Source: Nitzschia sp. pyKryTriq1 (Eukaryota; Bacillariophyta; Bacillariophyceae; Bacillariales; Bacillariaceae). From it: a stretch of 64,000 bases of DNA. Both the position numbers and the translations under genes were made by a program. Under the pieces are notes generated by a model, which saw nothing but the letters and a program-made list of their open reading frames with translations, did no database searches and was not told the origin of the DNA. The stretch is taken from the NCBI GenBank assembly GCA_956465555.1, contig OY101131.1, forward strand, positions 932,349 through 996,348, given 5' to 3'. The stretch's first letter is position 1. Every line of letters starts with the position of its first letter. This document shows positions 35,901 to 47,147 of the stretch, one piece after another.

Positions 35901-36255
35901 TCTGACCGATGGTACGGCCTTGCGAGCCTTGACGCCACTGACTCAAGAACTGGCTCAATTGGATTTAACGACGGCCATTGCTGCTGAGGAGGAGGAGGAT
36001 CAGGATGTTGACGCTCCTACTCGAAACTCAATGGGAAGCAACGCGTCGACATTGACGGAAGCTATTTCGACCGGTGAAACCACCATGGACGATAGTGTCA
36101 TGTCGGCGTCGGGTGAAGGTGGCAAGGAAAATGCTGTGGCCCGTACTAGCAGTACAGGTACTGGCAAGGCAGCACAACCACGATCGTCGACTCGCAGTCG
36201 ATCTGGCTTGCGTTCCTCGGCGGCGTCGTCGATCAATTCTGGATCTGTCTTTTAG
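32957..36255 (+). CDS. Condensin complex HEAT-repeat subunit CAP-G (Cnd3/Ycg1-like)
   Basis: A non-SMC subunit of condensin, which compacts chromosomes in mitosis and clamps DNA together with the kleisin. Exon 1 is 32957-33909 and exon 2 is 34005-36255, for 1067 residues. The join is CG/GTAAGT to GCAG/C, giving SRCQTTKDATIEL. HEAT-type helical pairs run through the protein (RALACSFLGALKR, SVRGAAIVAAGQVLQ, NRVAALLALP, KVRLAAVQVLQGAA). The Cnd3 signature region contains ICTHWMKSAKFNALNLLKAM, and later IRSQAMMALADWALVFG, HVLTPLLESPNASVAAIAAE and AKLLFSNRL, then MQQWLSLFFPAY. The length is close to the usual 900-1100 residues. The C-terminal Ser/Thr/Arg-rich tail (RSSTRSRSGLRSSAASS) is typical of a phosphoregulated end. 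Confidence 0.9.
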
Positions 36256-36889
36256 ATATGAATGCACCGTGCATGAATGAATGCATGAATGATCTATCTC
36301 GATAACGCAGGGAATACTTACATGGTCCAATGAAATCGAGATGAGTGATTTGCCGACGCCAGATCCTAACCAATAGGAAACTCAATTATATGTGTACGAA
36401 TACCCAAACAAACATGTACTAGTATTGCTGAAATATTATTATGTAAGACGACACGAAGCACGCCTTGTTGTTGCGACTCCGTCTACCGGTACTCTAGCTA
36501 GTCTACTACTCAAGCTGAAGTGTCGCGCTGCGCTATGACGAGCAGAACGGAACTCAGTCCGCACCTCATCCGTCGACCGCCCGGCACGGTCGCTGTTGTG
36601 CCGACAAATCCAGTGCCAAATTGATGTGGTCATATTAGTCAGATTTTTAGCGGTCGGGTCATACTTGAGCGAGGATGACTGTCGCCGATCGTTTGTTGCT
36701 ATTTGATCGTAATACTTTCATAACTTTCATGTTACTACTTGCAATTATCCTACACTCTTTGGCTAGATTGATTCGGTGCCCGCCTACCGGTACTGCACCA
36801 GGTACATACCGGTACATCGCACCTCGACGGTCCACGCCGTGATACCATTGGGTCATTGCACATTATTTCACATTTCACTGAAAGCGACC
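36256..36889. promoter_or_regulatory. Intergenic region with three TACCGGTA palindromes
   Basis: TACCGGTA occurs at 36484, 36785 and 36807. The last two are 98 and 76 bp upstream of the next start codon (ATG at 36890), with centres 22 bp apart, about two helical turns. Confidence 0.5.
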
Positions 36890-38104
36890 ATGCACATAAA
36901 GATCAATAGGAAGATCAAGAGGAAGGCAGATGTAGTACTACTTGTCACCATCCTATGCTTGGCGCTTTCGTCATTGAAACATTACGATCAAGCCATGAAA
37001 ATGAAGTCTTCCAAGGCTTACAAGAACACCGAGAGCAGCACCATCAATAGTGTCAACAGAATGATAGACAGGATGCTTGTATCCAACCACACATTGGCAT
37101 GCAGGAATAACAGTTTTCTGCCAGACTTTTGGTGCATGGATCAAGATCAAACCCCAAGATACGTTGGCAAGGAAGATTGGCCGCCAAGTTCGATTCTGCA
37201 CTATACACATCAGGGTTATGAGAACTGCTTGGCAAATAAAACAGTTGTATTCATTGGTGATTCCAGGGTGCGATATCAATTCATGCATCTGGCTCATTTT
37301 CTTCTATCAAAGCGACCAATGAAATGTCAAGACTATAACACGTCTGCTAATTATGACTCTGGATGTTATCTTATTGACCATGAACATCATGGACATATGG
37401 ATACCAAGAACTGGACATCTTGGTATCAGGAAAGTACGAGCATGCTAACATCGGCATCACAGGAAGAGCAAGAGCACCAAATGTATCAGCAGCATAGCAT
37501 TTGTGACTGTTTCCGCTCCCACCCTTTTCGTCCTCGGCAAATATATGAAAATAGATTCATCAAAAGAGACACTCCCTTTGGTGAAGTAAATCTCGCATAC
37601 TTCCAAAACTTCCTTGGCAACATCAGACTCGATGAGGAATACCCACCATTTTCGCCCTTTTCCTCGTCATCACCCAAACGTTGCAAAACAGGCCTATGTG
37701 GCAAGGCTAACAGAACAGATGCATTTCAAGGGGATACGAATGCAACATTGTGGAACATTCTGCCCAAAATGAATACAACGCATGCATTTGTCAATATGGG
37801 ATGGGAACATATGTTCGGCTTTCAGGCCCAATCTAATTTCTCCTGTGAACTGAAAGCATTTGAAAAGTCTTACCCAGATATCAAGGTATTCCTGATTAGC
37901 CATCCACCAGCTTTGAGCGGGGGAACCTATTTTAATGCAACACAACTCGAATGTGACAGCAATGTCTTGGACCGTACGAACATTGTGACTAAAGATGTCC
38001 CTCAACATTGGTACTGGGACAACCAGCACGTTCTCAGTATCCTTAATGAGGAATATAATCATCAATTGGTTGAGAAGATTTGTCCCTTCGAGTTCAAGTT
38101 ATGA
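36890..38104 (+). CDS. Type II membrane protein with GDS motif (PC-esterase/SGNH-like acyltransferase or esterase)
   Basis: The protein has 404 residues. The start at ATG 36890 gives MHIKINRKIKRKADVVLLVT, a classic basic N-terminus plus anchor (about 14-28). The frame extends upstream only to a non-ATG codon. The catalytic-type block VVFIGDSRVRYQFMHLAHF places a candidate nucleophile at S125. A DxxH (D377/H380, in WDNQHV) near the C-terminus completes the dyad. This GDSRxR layout is seen in PC-esterase/TBL proteins and the CASD1-type sialic-acid O-acetyltransferases, enzymes that add or remove acetyl groups on glycans in the Golgi. Many N-x-S/T sequons and cysteines support a lumenal domain. 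Exact substrate unknown. Single exon. Confidence 0.72.
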   Translation: MHIKINRKIKRKADVVLLVTILCLALSSLKHYDQAMKMKSSKAYKNTESSTINSVNRMIDRMLVSNHTLACRNNSFLPDFWCMDQDQTPRYVGKEDWPPSSILHYTHQGYENCLANKTVVFIGDSRVRYQFMHLAHFLLSKRPMKCQDYNTSANYDSGCYLIDHEHHGHMDTKNWTSWYQESTSMLTSASQEEQEHQMYQQHSICDCFRSHPFRPRQIYENRFIKRDTPFGEVNLAYFQNFLGNIRLDEEYPPFSPFSSSSPKRCKTGLCGKANRTDAFQGDTNATLWNILPKMNTTHAFVNMGWEHMFGFQAQSNFSCELKAFEKSYPDIKVFLISHPPALSGGTYFNATQLECDSNVLDRTNIVTKDVPQHWYWDNQHVLSILNEEYNHQLVEKICPFEFKL

Positions 38105-38652
38105 TGCTGGTGGATCGAGGAGAAAAAGAACACATAATGCAATCGTTTTGCACCTGCGATGCATATACTGCTTAAGGATCGATCTATCCCTATAACGCAG
38201 AAAGTAGTAGTAGGGCCCGGAATTCGGAAAGAGATCATTTCACTAGTAAGTGAGAGTAGTACTACTAGCAACTATTCCCAAATCTACTACCAGTAGAGTA
38301 GAGGACTGCCAGCTACGCCCGTCGTCGTGATGACTAAATGCTTGTACTACTAGAGAAGGAAAAGGAGAGTGATATTCTCGGAAACTCTACTACTCGTAGT
38401 ATTAGAGAGTAGCAGCTGATCGGTACCGGTACTACTACACTGGTGCTCTACCGTTTTTAATCTCCTTCTACTAGTAGTAGAGTGTTGGAGGAGTAGAACA
38501 CTTAGTGCGGCAGCATATCTCTAATACTACTAGTAGTAGTAAGCCATTATTATACGTTGCGTTTGTAACAATAGTAGTAGCAGCAGCAGCTGTACTACGA
38601 GTGCACGATGAAGAGGACGACGACAATACCATCATCAATCTGACGTTCTTGT
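38105..38652. other. Intergenic region between convergent genes
   Basis: CTACTAGTAG-type repeats and one TACCGGTA at 38424-38431. No supported gene. Confidence 0.6.
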
Positions 38653-39762
38653 TTATTCTTCGGGAAGACTGGGCCGCCACAAGCAATACAACGCCGCTCC
38701 TACAATCGGCAGAAACAGTGTCCCAACAGCAATCTTTTGTCCCAGCGAAGAAGACTCTTGTGGTTGTGCTTGCTGTTGTTGTTGTTGTTGTTGTTGTTGT
38801 TGTCCTACAGGTACTCTTAATTGATAATCCCGAGGAATCAAAGTGGCGGCCGAGATGGTCAAAATCGCCAAGTCCAAACTACTGACACTGACAAATTTGC
38901 TTTGTTGGGCCAACGCCCCATAGTCAGAGACCACGGTCGCCCATGTCGCCGCCGTTCCATCCTCGCCTCCTCCCGCGAGTCCGGCTGCACTGACAAAGGT
39001 AGATGCCAATAGGGCAATCACACCGACGCTCATCAATTTGTTTTCCAAAATGTTGCGAGTAAACCAGCTGGCTTCTGCTTGTGTCTTGCTATCGACCGGA
39101 GGTGCTCGAAAGGTCAAATAGCAGCCCGCCCCTCCAAATCCCATGGCCATACTGGCCACCAAAAACGGCGCCGCAGGCAATCCACCACCACCATCATCAC
39201 CACCACGACGACCTTGAGGACATGCCAGTTGGGCCAGGATGATTGGCATCAGTCCAAGGCCGTTAAAGACGATCAAAAAGAGAGGATTGATTCCCGTGGG
39301 TGCAGTCGGATTGTCAATGTAGGATTGAATCATTTGCAAATCCAAAGGATCGCCGACTTGGCCTGGACTCAAAAAGACACCAAATGTCAAAAACGTGGCC
39401 CACAAGCCGCCGTAGAGAGGATTAAAGTTGGAAAACAAGCCTCCATCATCATCATTATCAGGATCATCCGTAGAAGCAGACCTCAAAGCCACGGTTGATC
39501 GATGATGATGATGACGATGATAATGATGATTCTGTCGCTTAGTAGTCGGTAGAATGTTAGACTGATAATGATGATGATGATGGTGAGTCGTCGTCATCAT
39601 CGTCATCAGCCGAGACGAAGAAAGTGATAATGCCGACACTGGCATTGGAGGCGTCATGGTCGTCGTCGTCGAGAAAGCTTGTGCGCCCGAAAAAGCAGCC
39701 GCCCAGCAAAAAATGAATACTGTGATCTTCCACCATCCAGCAGTGATCAGCACGGTCGTCAT
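38653..39762 (-). CDS. Plastid-targeted multi-pass membrane protein, unknown function
   Basis: The protein has 369 residues, with an ATG at 39762. The N-terminus is a signal peptide (ITVFIFCWAAAFSGAQA) whose cleavage site AQA is followed by FS. This is the ASAFAP-like motif that directs proteins through the complex plastid membranes of diatoms. A His/Ser/Thr-rich transit-peptide-like region of about 65 residues follows. The mature part has about five hydrophobic segments, including GGLWATFLTFGVFL, NPLFLIVFNGLGLMPIILAQ, LPAAPFLVASMAMGFGGAGCYL and KIAVGTLFLPIVGAALYCLW. The FNxLGLMP segment resembles conserved plastid/cyanobacterial membrane proteins of unknown function. A polyGln run precedes the last helix. 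Location in a plastid membrane is well supported; the role is not. Confidence 0.75.
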   Translation of the reverse strand: MTTVLITAGWWKITVFIFCWAAAFSGAQAFSTTTTMTPPMPVSALSLSSSRLMTMMTTTHHHHHHYQSNILPTTKRQNHHYHRHHHHRSTVALRSASTDDPDNDDDGGLFSNFNPLYGGLWATFLTFGVFLSPGQVGDPLDLQMIQSYIDNPTAPTGINPLFLIVFNGLGLMPIILAQLACPQGRRGGDDGGGGLPAAPFLVASMAMGFGGAGCYLTFRAPPVDSKTQAEASWFTRNILENKLMSVGVIALLASTFVSAAGLAGGGEDGTAATWATVVSDYGALAQQSKFVSVSSLDLAILTISAATLIPRDYQLRVPVGQQQQQQQQQQQAQPQESSSLGQKIAVGTLFLPIVGAALYCLWRPSLPEE

Positions 39763-40733
39763 CTTGATGATGATGATGATGATGATTCTCCAATGAGAGG
39801 ACGACGCTGGGATCGATATCGATGTCGATATCGGATGGACGTAATAGATGTGTGTGTGTGCGAAGAGACAGGCGAGGCGAGGCGAGGCGAGGCGAGGCGA
39901 GGGACGAGGAGTTGCAATGTTGGATTGTGATCAAAGGTATGAAGAAATAATAAAAATGATGCGTTATTATGGTAGATCGATGAATGAATGATTCGATGAT
40001 CGACGAATGATGCTGAATGAATGAATGACGCAAGAGAGTGACGCGACGCGAATCTCGCGAGAAGAACGCCCATGACATCCCCCCACACCCCCGAATTTCG
40101 ATCAGATGCATTTCCTATTCAGTGATTAGATCCCCCAAATTTAAAAAATTGTGTTGACAAACCCAACGGTCGTGGGGGTCAAATATTGTTTCGTGTATGT
40201 TTCGTGTTTCGACCGACGACGAAGAGACGTAGCGCAGCGACCATGATGACACTTTCAATCGACGACTTTTGCCAAACTAACTGAAGACACTACGCTAAGC
40301 AAGCCGACACAATAAAAAGACGCACCGCCTCAGACACATACAGTACAAAACAAAGCAAAAGGCACAACAAGACATCATTGCAGTACACCTACCTGTACAT
40401 GTTCGTTGTTCCTTACTTCCCTACAGCAGAGCAGCGCCATTTTAACCGATAGGGTGTTTCAGCTGCGTGTGAGTGAGTGTGTCTTTTTGCGGTACGAGTT
40501 TACTGTAGTAATAATATTATCGTTGGTCGAGAATAAGAGTCGTCGTCGTCGTCGTCGTCTGCGGCACAGCGATTCACGTACAGCACACTACATTACAGTA
40601 TATTACCAGGTCCCATACCGGTAGTGTTACAGTATCGGTAACAGCATCTGCATTGCATTGATCCCGCAATATCACAATCACACATCATCCGTTGGCTCGA
40701 CTTGAGTATTATTTGTGTTTTTGCTTCTGCCAC
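39763..40733. promoter_or_regulatory. Divergent intergenic region
   Basis: GAT runs, a GGCGA pentanucleotide array (about 39877-39902), GTC runs near 40537-40560, and TACCGGTA at 40616-40623, 111 bp upstream of the AMBRA1-like ATG. Confidence 0.5.
39877..39902. repeat. GGCGA microsatellite
   Basis: Five consecutive GGCGA units. Confidence 0.85.
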
Positions 40734-43700
40734 ATGACCGAGTCACCCTCCTCCGTTCAGTGGCAAAACAGAGCCATGTTACACTATAAGCAGACCGCCC
40801 AGCAAAACAACTGGCACGGCGCAGACTGGTCGTTGATTCATAGTCATCACTCCGAAGACCAGCAAGACGAGGAGCCGGAGCTTTCCGAGGCTTGGAACAT
40901 TCCCGATCCGGCCGAGATGCAGCGTCGCCTCGAATTCCGACGCGCCATTCGAGAAGAAACGCTGCAACATCGTCGGATTCATCGCCACGGGGGTATTGTT
41001 GGAGGCCGCAACATTGCGTACGTGCTGCAGGATCGGCAGACTCGGGGCGCCAACGTGTATGGCTACCAGACAAATTATAAATTACCCGCCAGTGCTCTCT
41101 TGGACGAAATTACTACGAGCCCTACCACCCCTGCGGACGCTCCTCCACCGCCAGTGTCGACGACGCCCATCACTACACCCAAGACGACCCACAGCTCCTC
41201 GTCCAATACGAATCATATGTCTCCCGGCAAGAAAGGAACTGGGAAACGTAATCGGACAATTCCCTTTGTTGGGTCGGTTTCGAATGAGATTCGAACCTTT
41301 GCGGAATACTGTTCCGTGACCCGATACCATTCGGCGTTTTTCCGTCACTTGGGTGGCAACGACGAAATCATCAATGGGCTGCGCCCGTCCAGTAGCGAAG
41401 CCGTATCGACAATTTCGGTCGCCTTTTCTCCCGACTCGCAAACCATGGCGAGTACACATGGAGACCATACCGTCAAGATTTCGTCGACAGGAAGCGGATA
41501 TTTACTACAAACGTTGGAAGGGCATCCGAGAACACCGTGGACGGTCAAGTACCATCCACTCGATCCGACTCTTCTGGCCAGTGGCTGTTTGGGCCATCAA
41601 GTTCGATTGTGGAATTGGAAGACGGCACAGTGCCTCCATATGATACGCTTGGAATTTGCCATTATCTCGTTGAGCTTTCATCCACAAGGTCAGGTCCTGG
41701 CGATTGCCAATGGAACCCGTCTTCACTTTTGGTCACTCGATGGACTGCTACAAGTAAATGAGCAAGCTACGGCCAAAACCTCTGGTCAAGAATATGAAGG
41801 AGATGACGACAATGACAATGAGGACAATGACAATGACCAAGCAAATGAGAATTCCACGAGTCATGATACGACAAGAACTAGTACTGATACTCCGATGCAA
41901 GTAGAAGCGGGTACATCGTCAAGTGGTGCACCTCCACCTCAACACCATCCTCCTCCTCCGCCACAACAACAGCAGCAACCACAACCACGCCGTGGTATCT
42001 TGACCGAAGTCGAACAACGTCATATGCTTCGTTGCGTTCATTTTCCTCCGGACGGTAATAGTATTATTGTTGGAGGTGTCAATCCGAATCCCGATCATCC
42101 AAGAACACGTCGGGCAGGAATATCCGGTGCTGGTATGAGTTTCTATTTGCGATTGTTTGATTTTGATTTGGCATTGGCATTGCAACCATCAATAACATCA
42201 ACAACATCAACATCAACAGTTGTTGGTGGTGTCGGTAATAGTGGTTCTTCCATGGGTGGATATCGACGACGGGTCATTAGTAATGTGAGTCATTGATTGT
42301 ACCCGGACATTCATTGCATTGCATTGCATTGTATTGCGTACGTGGATACTGTTGGATGATCTCACGATTCCCCCCCCCCTATTTTTGTCGTCAATTTCTT
42401 GTTATTGCCAATCTTGGAATTTTTCTTTTCTTTAGCCTCGAACCTTTGCTCCACGAGCACTACTCTACAACGACGGAGGATTCGATGTCTCGCCCGACGG
42501 AAAGACTCTATGTGCTTGTGCTGAGTATTGGTTGCCGGATGGTGTCGACAATGCCATGGATTTGCTGTATCCGGATAATGATGATGATGACGACGACCAA
42601 GAAGAGGATGATGATGATGATGATGACGACCAGCACCACCACAGAGACGAAACAATGGCGGATACGATGTATGTTGACGATAGTGGAACAAGAACACCCG
42701 TAGACACTCCCATGCCCAATCCTCTCGATGCCGATTCGGATGCTTCCTTGAATACTCCATCGCATGATGCCCCCGCCACGGGAGGCCATCCACAAGCCGC
42801 TTCGAATGCCGCCACTGCTACTGCTGCTACTACTACTTCAGCAAGTTTGTCAATGTGGGCTTCGCCTCCTCGACTCGGCAGTGGTGCTCCTCCACCTCAT
42901 CCTGCGGCCGCAACGGCGACGACTTCTATCAGTGTTCCGTCATCCGCTCTACTAGTAGGGGGTTCCCTTTTTGGATCTTCGACTGGTCGTCCGTTTCCTT
43001 TGACTCCCGAGACACCGCCACCCAGTGCGATTGCATCCAATTTCACGTTGAGCCCGCCATCACCTCCAGGGCGTCGCTTTGCGGGAGGACTTGCGCGAGT
43101 GCCAATGGCAGAGCATGGTGCTTCGTCCTCTTTTATCCATGGACGTCAATCTGGACAAAGTGCTCAACAAGGCCATAGCAACGGCCACCTATTATCGGAC
43201 CAACAAGCTATTATTACATCTGGCACGTCGACTCTTGTCAATGGCACATCTCTCGTCCCTCCGCCGCCACCGCCACCAGGTATGCAACGTGGAACGGCTG
43301 CTGCTGCTGCTGCTACACAGGAGGCTGCATTCACAATCATGACACGAACATTGGAAGGAAGTCATTCTACCAATGGCCGTTTCGTGCCTCATGTCGTTAC
43401 GATCAGTCTCGACACGTCTCCCGTCGAGAGCGATGCACTCAGCTCGGCGTCACCACCTACTTCTACTAGAAGTAGTAGTAGTGCCAGGATGACTACAACA
43501 CGCCCACGCCTCGGACAGCTATTGGAAGCCTGTCCACTGGATGGCGCCAAGGCTTCGGCAGTCACATGTGTCAAGTTTTCTCCCTCGACCAATTTTTGTC
43601 TTATTGGATACGGAGTGAGAGAGCCCTTGGTCGAACACAATGGGACGCAGTATCATCCAGTAACGGCCTTGTACCGCGTCCGTGGCGGCATGACGCACGT

Positions 43701-43839
43701 TTCGACCATGTTATCGGGAGACGATGATGTCAATATTGCTCGATTCCATCCGGATTCGGGGTATGGATTCGTCTATGGGACCAAACAAGGCCGAGTGCGA
43801 GTTCTTAGTCCAAGACCATGGAATTTCTACAACTGTTGA
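40734..43839 (+). CDS. AMBRA1-like WD40 protein (DCAF-type, autophagy/ubiquitin ligase adaptor)
   Basis: In animals AMBRA1 is a substrate receptor of CUL4-DDB1 and a regulator of autophagy and cyclin D turnover. Exon 1 is 40734-42284 and exon 2 is 42436-43839, for 984 residues; the join is in phase 0 at ISN/PRTFAPRALLYNDGG. WD40 units lie at about 226-345: VAFSPDSQTMASTHGDHTVK, LEGHPRTPWTVKYHP, LASGCLGHQVRLWNW, SLSFHPQGQVLAIANG. The GHxRTPWxxxFHP and ASGCLxxxVRxW phrases and the later YNDGGFDVSPDGKTLCACAEYW are specific to AMBRA1 orthologues rather than general WD40. A final WD-like part (AVTCVKFSPSTNFCLIGYG; VNIARFHPDSGYGFVYGTKQ) closes the propeller. Long Asp, Gln/Pro and Ser/Thr insertions separate the two halves. 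The ATG at 40734 was chosen because upstream codons lack ATG. Confidence 0.85.
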
Positions 43840-44279
43840 AAGCAGCAGCAACAGCAGAAGCATCAGCAGCAGCATCAACTCCGCCGTCATGCATTAGCAA
43901 TTATTTTTTGTTAGACGACGACTAGTAGTAGAGCTAGCTAGGTAGCTAGAGGTAGCTAGCTAGTAGTAGTAGACGTATTCTTCAATGAATGATGGAATAC
44001 TTCATGACGGCAGAACCACAAACACCATCATGCCATGATCGTTTCCTCCTTCCACCAAACAAGGTTTCTCCTTTCGTTAGCACCAGCCAGTCAATCATAA
44101 TCATCATCATCATCACCACCAGCCGGTCAATCATCGTCATCACCACCAGCCATCTACTCTCTAGTAGTAGTACATGAACATGAACATGAATATTTGCTTG
44201 GGGCTGACTTCGTGACGAAAATACTTTGATTTGGAAGAAACAACACATCATGTTCGGGAACTGTCAAGTCTACGTATGT

Positions 44280-44311
<32 letters not shown>

Positions 44312-44627
44312 GTCGCTTTAGACTATGGTAACCAACAAATAGTGTATCGATATCAAGGAATCGTATTCATGATTATTTACTTTCATCTAGCTATTCGTGC
44401 TCTACGACGTGTTTGATACATTCGTACTACTCTCTGTAGACTAGATACAAGTTGTCGAAAAGGACAGCAAACGAATATGTTGATACCCATCTTCTTGCTC
44501 TAGTTTTGCGTGATGGTAATCTTGTGTGGTGGTGGTGTACGTAGTGCCGTGCCGCGTAGTACGTTCGTAGAGTCTGTTTCCAATGCATACTCATATAAAG
44601 AGAGACAGCAAAGAACTTGCTCGACTA
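43840..44627. other. Intergenic region between convergent genes
   Basis: Contains AGCTAGGTAGCTAG repeats, an ATC-rich block near 44090-44150 and a GA dinucleotide array at 44279-44307. No gene supported. Confidence 0.6.
44279..44307. repeat. GA microsatellite
   Basis: About 14 GA units. Confidence 0.9.
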
Positions 44628-47147
44628 CTATGCCGAACTGAAAAAGGATGCCAATGGATTGAATGTTTCTTCGGCCGATGTAATGACCGTTTGATTATCA
44701 TCCTCATCATCGCCTGGATGTCTGCGCGGCGATGGAATGGTGGCAGCTGCAGAAACAACAGGTGATGGGGATGGGACTGGATGCTCCTCTTGCTTCTTCA
44801 TGTCCTCATTGTCACTACTACTGCCGTTGTCTGTCGTACTGGCTTGATCGGAAACAGCCGCAGCCGCAGCCAAAGTAGCAACAGCTGCATCATTCGTCGA
44901 CTGGCTGTTGCTGTTGTTCTTCAATTCATGAGTGACGGCCAATTCTTCGACGTCGTCTTCCAGGACGTGATGATCGAGACGTCTGGCACGCATATGCAAG
45001 GCTCGTTTTTGCTGGTGTAGCACGATGGCCAACCATTCCCGCAACAATGATTCTTCTTGTTGCAACAGCTCATAGTTCATACTATGGATGGGATTTCCAG
45101 TATATTGACTAACTAGAGACCGATCAAAGTCTTCCTCGTCCTCATCGTCCTCGAGTTCTTCACCATCTTGTTTGGTCGGTGGATCCGGTTTGAGTTTTTT
45201 CAATTCGTCAATCCGGTAAATCAAGGCTTGATCGTCGGCTGCCATGTCGGCTATTTCCGTTGGCTCGCTCGCTACGGGCTTTTCTTCCCATGGCATCCAT
45301 CCGCGGGGCCAACAGGCAATGATGCGCGTGGCGGCCAAGCGTGCCTCCAACGAATTGTGTTTTTTCGGCATGATATAGGCGAGTGATTCGGCAATTTTTC
45401 CAAAAAATGTGGATAAAAAGACAAATCCAATCATGAACAGTACTGAATACTTGAGCGTATCACTTGCAAAGATCACTTCGGGTTGCAAATAATAATCACC
45501 CAATCCAATCGTCGAGGTGGAAATAAAGGCAAACCACAAAGAATCGCCACGATCAATCCCCAAGGCATATTCGGGCAATCGTGCTTCCCACCAATATTCG
45601 ACATCGGTCGCAATCGCCGTGGCATAAACAAGCCAAATCGCTCCCCACATGATCATACCGGCGAAGGGATGAGCCATGAATCTGGAAAACCAAAAGCGTC
45701 CAACCAAGTCATCCGTAATGGCCAATAGGACGTAACCACACACTCCCAACATTGCTCCAAATAGAATGATTGAAAAGAGACCGGCACCGACCACGAGCAA
45801 ACGTCCGGCCTCGGTGACTGGAGCTTGATTTCCATAACCTAAAATGTGAAAGAGGAGTAGGAGTGTGAGCGAGTTTGTTGTTGCTGAGCAGTTCAGCAGT
45901 CCATCGTAATACTCTCACATGCTATCATGTTTGTACTGTTACTTACCGACTGTGGTCATGATGGTAAAGAAGAACCATGCGGTGCCACCAATATTTTCGT
46001 AGCAGGCTCCACCTCCCGTCGCCTCTTGGACGGATTGTAAAAAGGCCGCATATTCTTCGTCGGGCGTTGCATTTCTATTTTGGGGCAAGTATTGGAAATA
46101 CAATTCTTGTTGACTTGCCGTCCATTCTTGTTGAAAATAAGCTTCTTGAGAACTTGGATTGGCCGCGGTAATCTGCTCTTGGGTCGGATAAAAGATCCAC
46201 GAGCTGCCAAACCCTTCCCAACATCGATTCCAATTAAAGCTCAACGAATCAAAAGCGATGGAATTGTTGGCTTGGACTTGCTGGAAGTCTTGAATTTGAG
46301 GAACGAAGGATTGGGTACAATCATTCATCGATTCTTCCAAAACCGTCAGATTTATCAATACCATCTCACTTGGAGCACCATCCGGACTGGTTTGATTCTC
46401 AAAGGCTTCATTCAGAAAGGCAGCATCAACATCGGTGGGGATATTAGTTTCATTGGTGTAAGTAATGTTGGCAATAATAACATTGCCGCCGCCACCACTC
46501 AAGATCATTTCAATATCATTCCCATCTTGACTGTTCAGTACCGTACTTTTCCAGAGTGCCAAACACACATTGGTGATATTCAATAGACGCAGGGCCGTCA
46601 CATCGTAAGAATCAATAATGGCACGTGCCGCCAATATCGCATCATTACTTTCGACTTCAGGAGGACTTTCAAATTGGGCCAATTTGACACCAAATCCCAT
46701 ACTGGCAAAAATCAAAATCCACAGTGGGACACACACGCCAAAGACAAAGGCAGAGGTCCGGGGCCAGTGACGGGGAAAATGAATACACCACTTGAGTGGT
46801 AAGCACCATACATTCGTTTCGACGACTTGTTTGGTTTTGTGAGCGACTTCCTTGGAATGGTGAGCGACCGACGCCTTGGCTTTTTGGGTCTTGTGGTGCG
46901 CGTGGGAAATGGCAGCTTTGGTAGCTCTCGTAGTGCCGGCCACTGAAGATGCCAGTCGAGACTTGCGATGATGCTGCAGCTGGTGAGCATTCGCATCCGC
47001 TGTATCACTACCAGCCTCAGCAGGTTCTCCTGACCCTCCTTCTTCTTCGCTCTTTGGTTGCACCGCAAACGTGACGGTAGAATTATGTTTGGGCCGACGA
47101 TCCGAAGGAGCGGGGACTATCGTGCGGCTGATACTGGAGGGATCCAT
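44628..47147 (-). CDS. Two-pore-domain potassium-channel-like protein
   Basis: A cation channel with two pore loops per subunit. Exon 1 is 47147-45947 and exon 2 is 45838-44628, for 803 residues; the 108-nt intron interrupts the first selectivity filter. Joined, it reads TTVGYGNQAP (filter residues 398-403), the canonical K+ filter. The second pore reads STSTIGLGDYYL (T510-I-G-L-G-D515), a GLG variant also seen in K2P second pores. Order: cytoplasmic basic/His-rich N-terminus, TM1 about 133-155, a very long external loop (about 220 residues with several N-x-T/S sequons), pore 1, TM2 (LLVVGAGLFSIILFGAMLGV), TM3, pore 2, TM4 (VLFMIGFVFLSTFFGKIAES), and a cytoplasmic tail of about 240 residues. 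The usual K2P external cap is 50-60 residues, so this loop is exceptional. Clear GT-AG boundaries. Confidence 0.88.
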
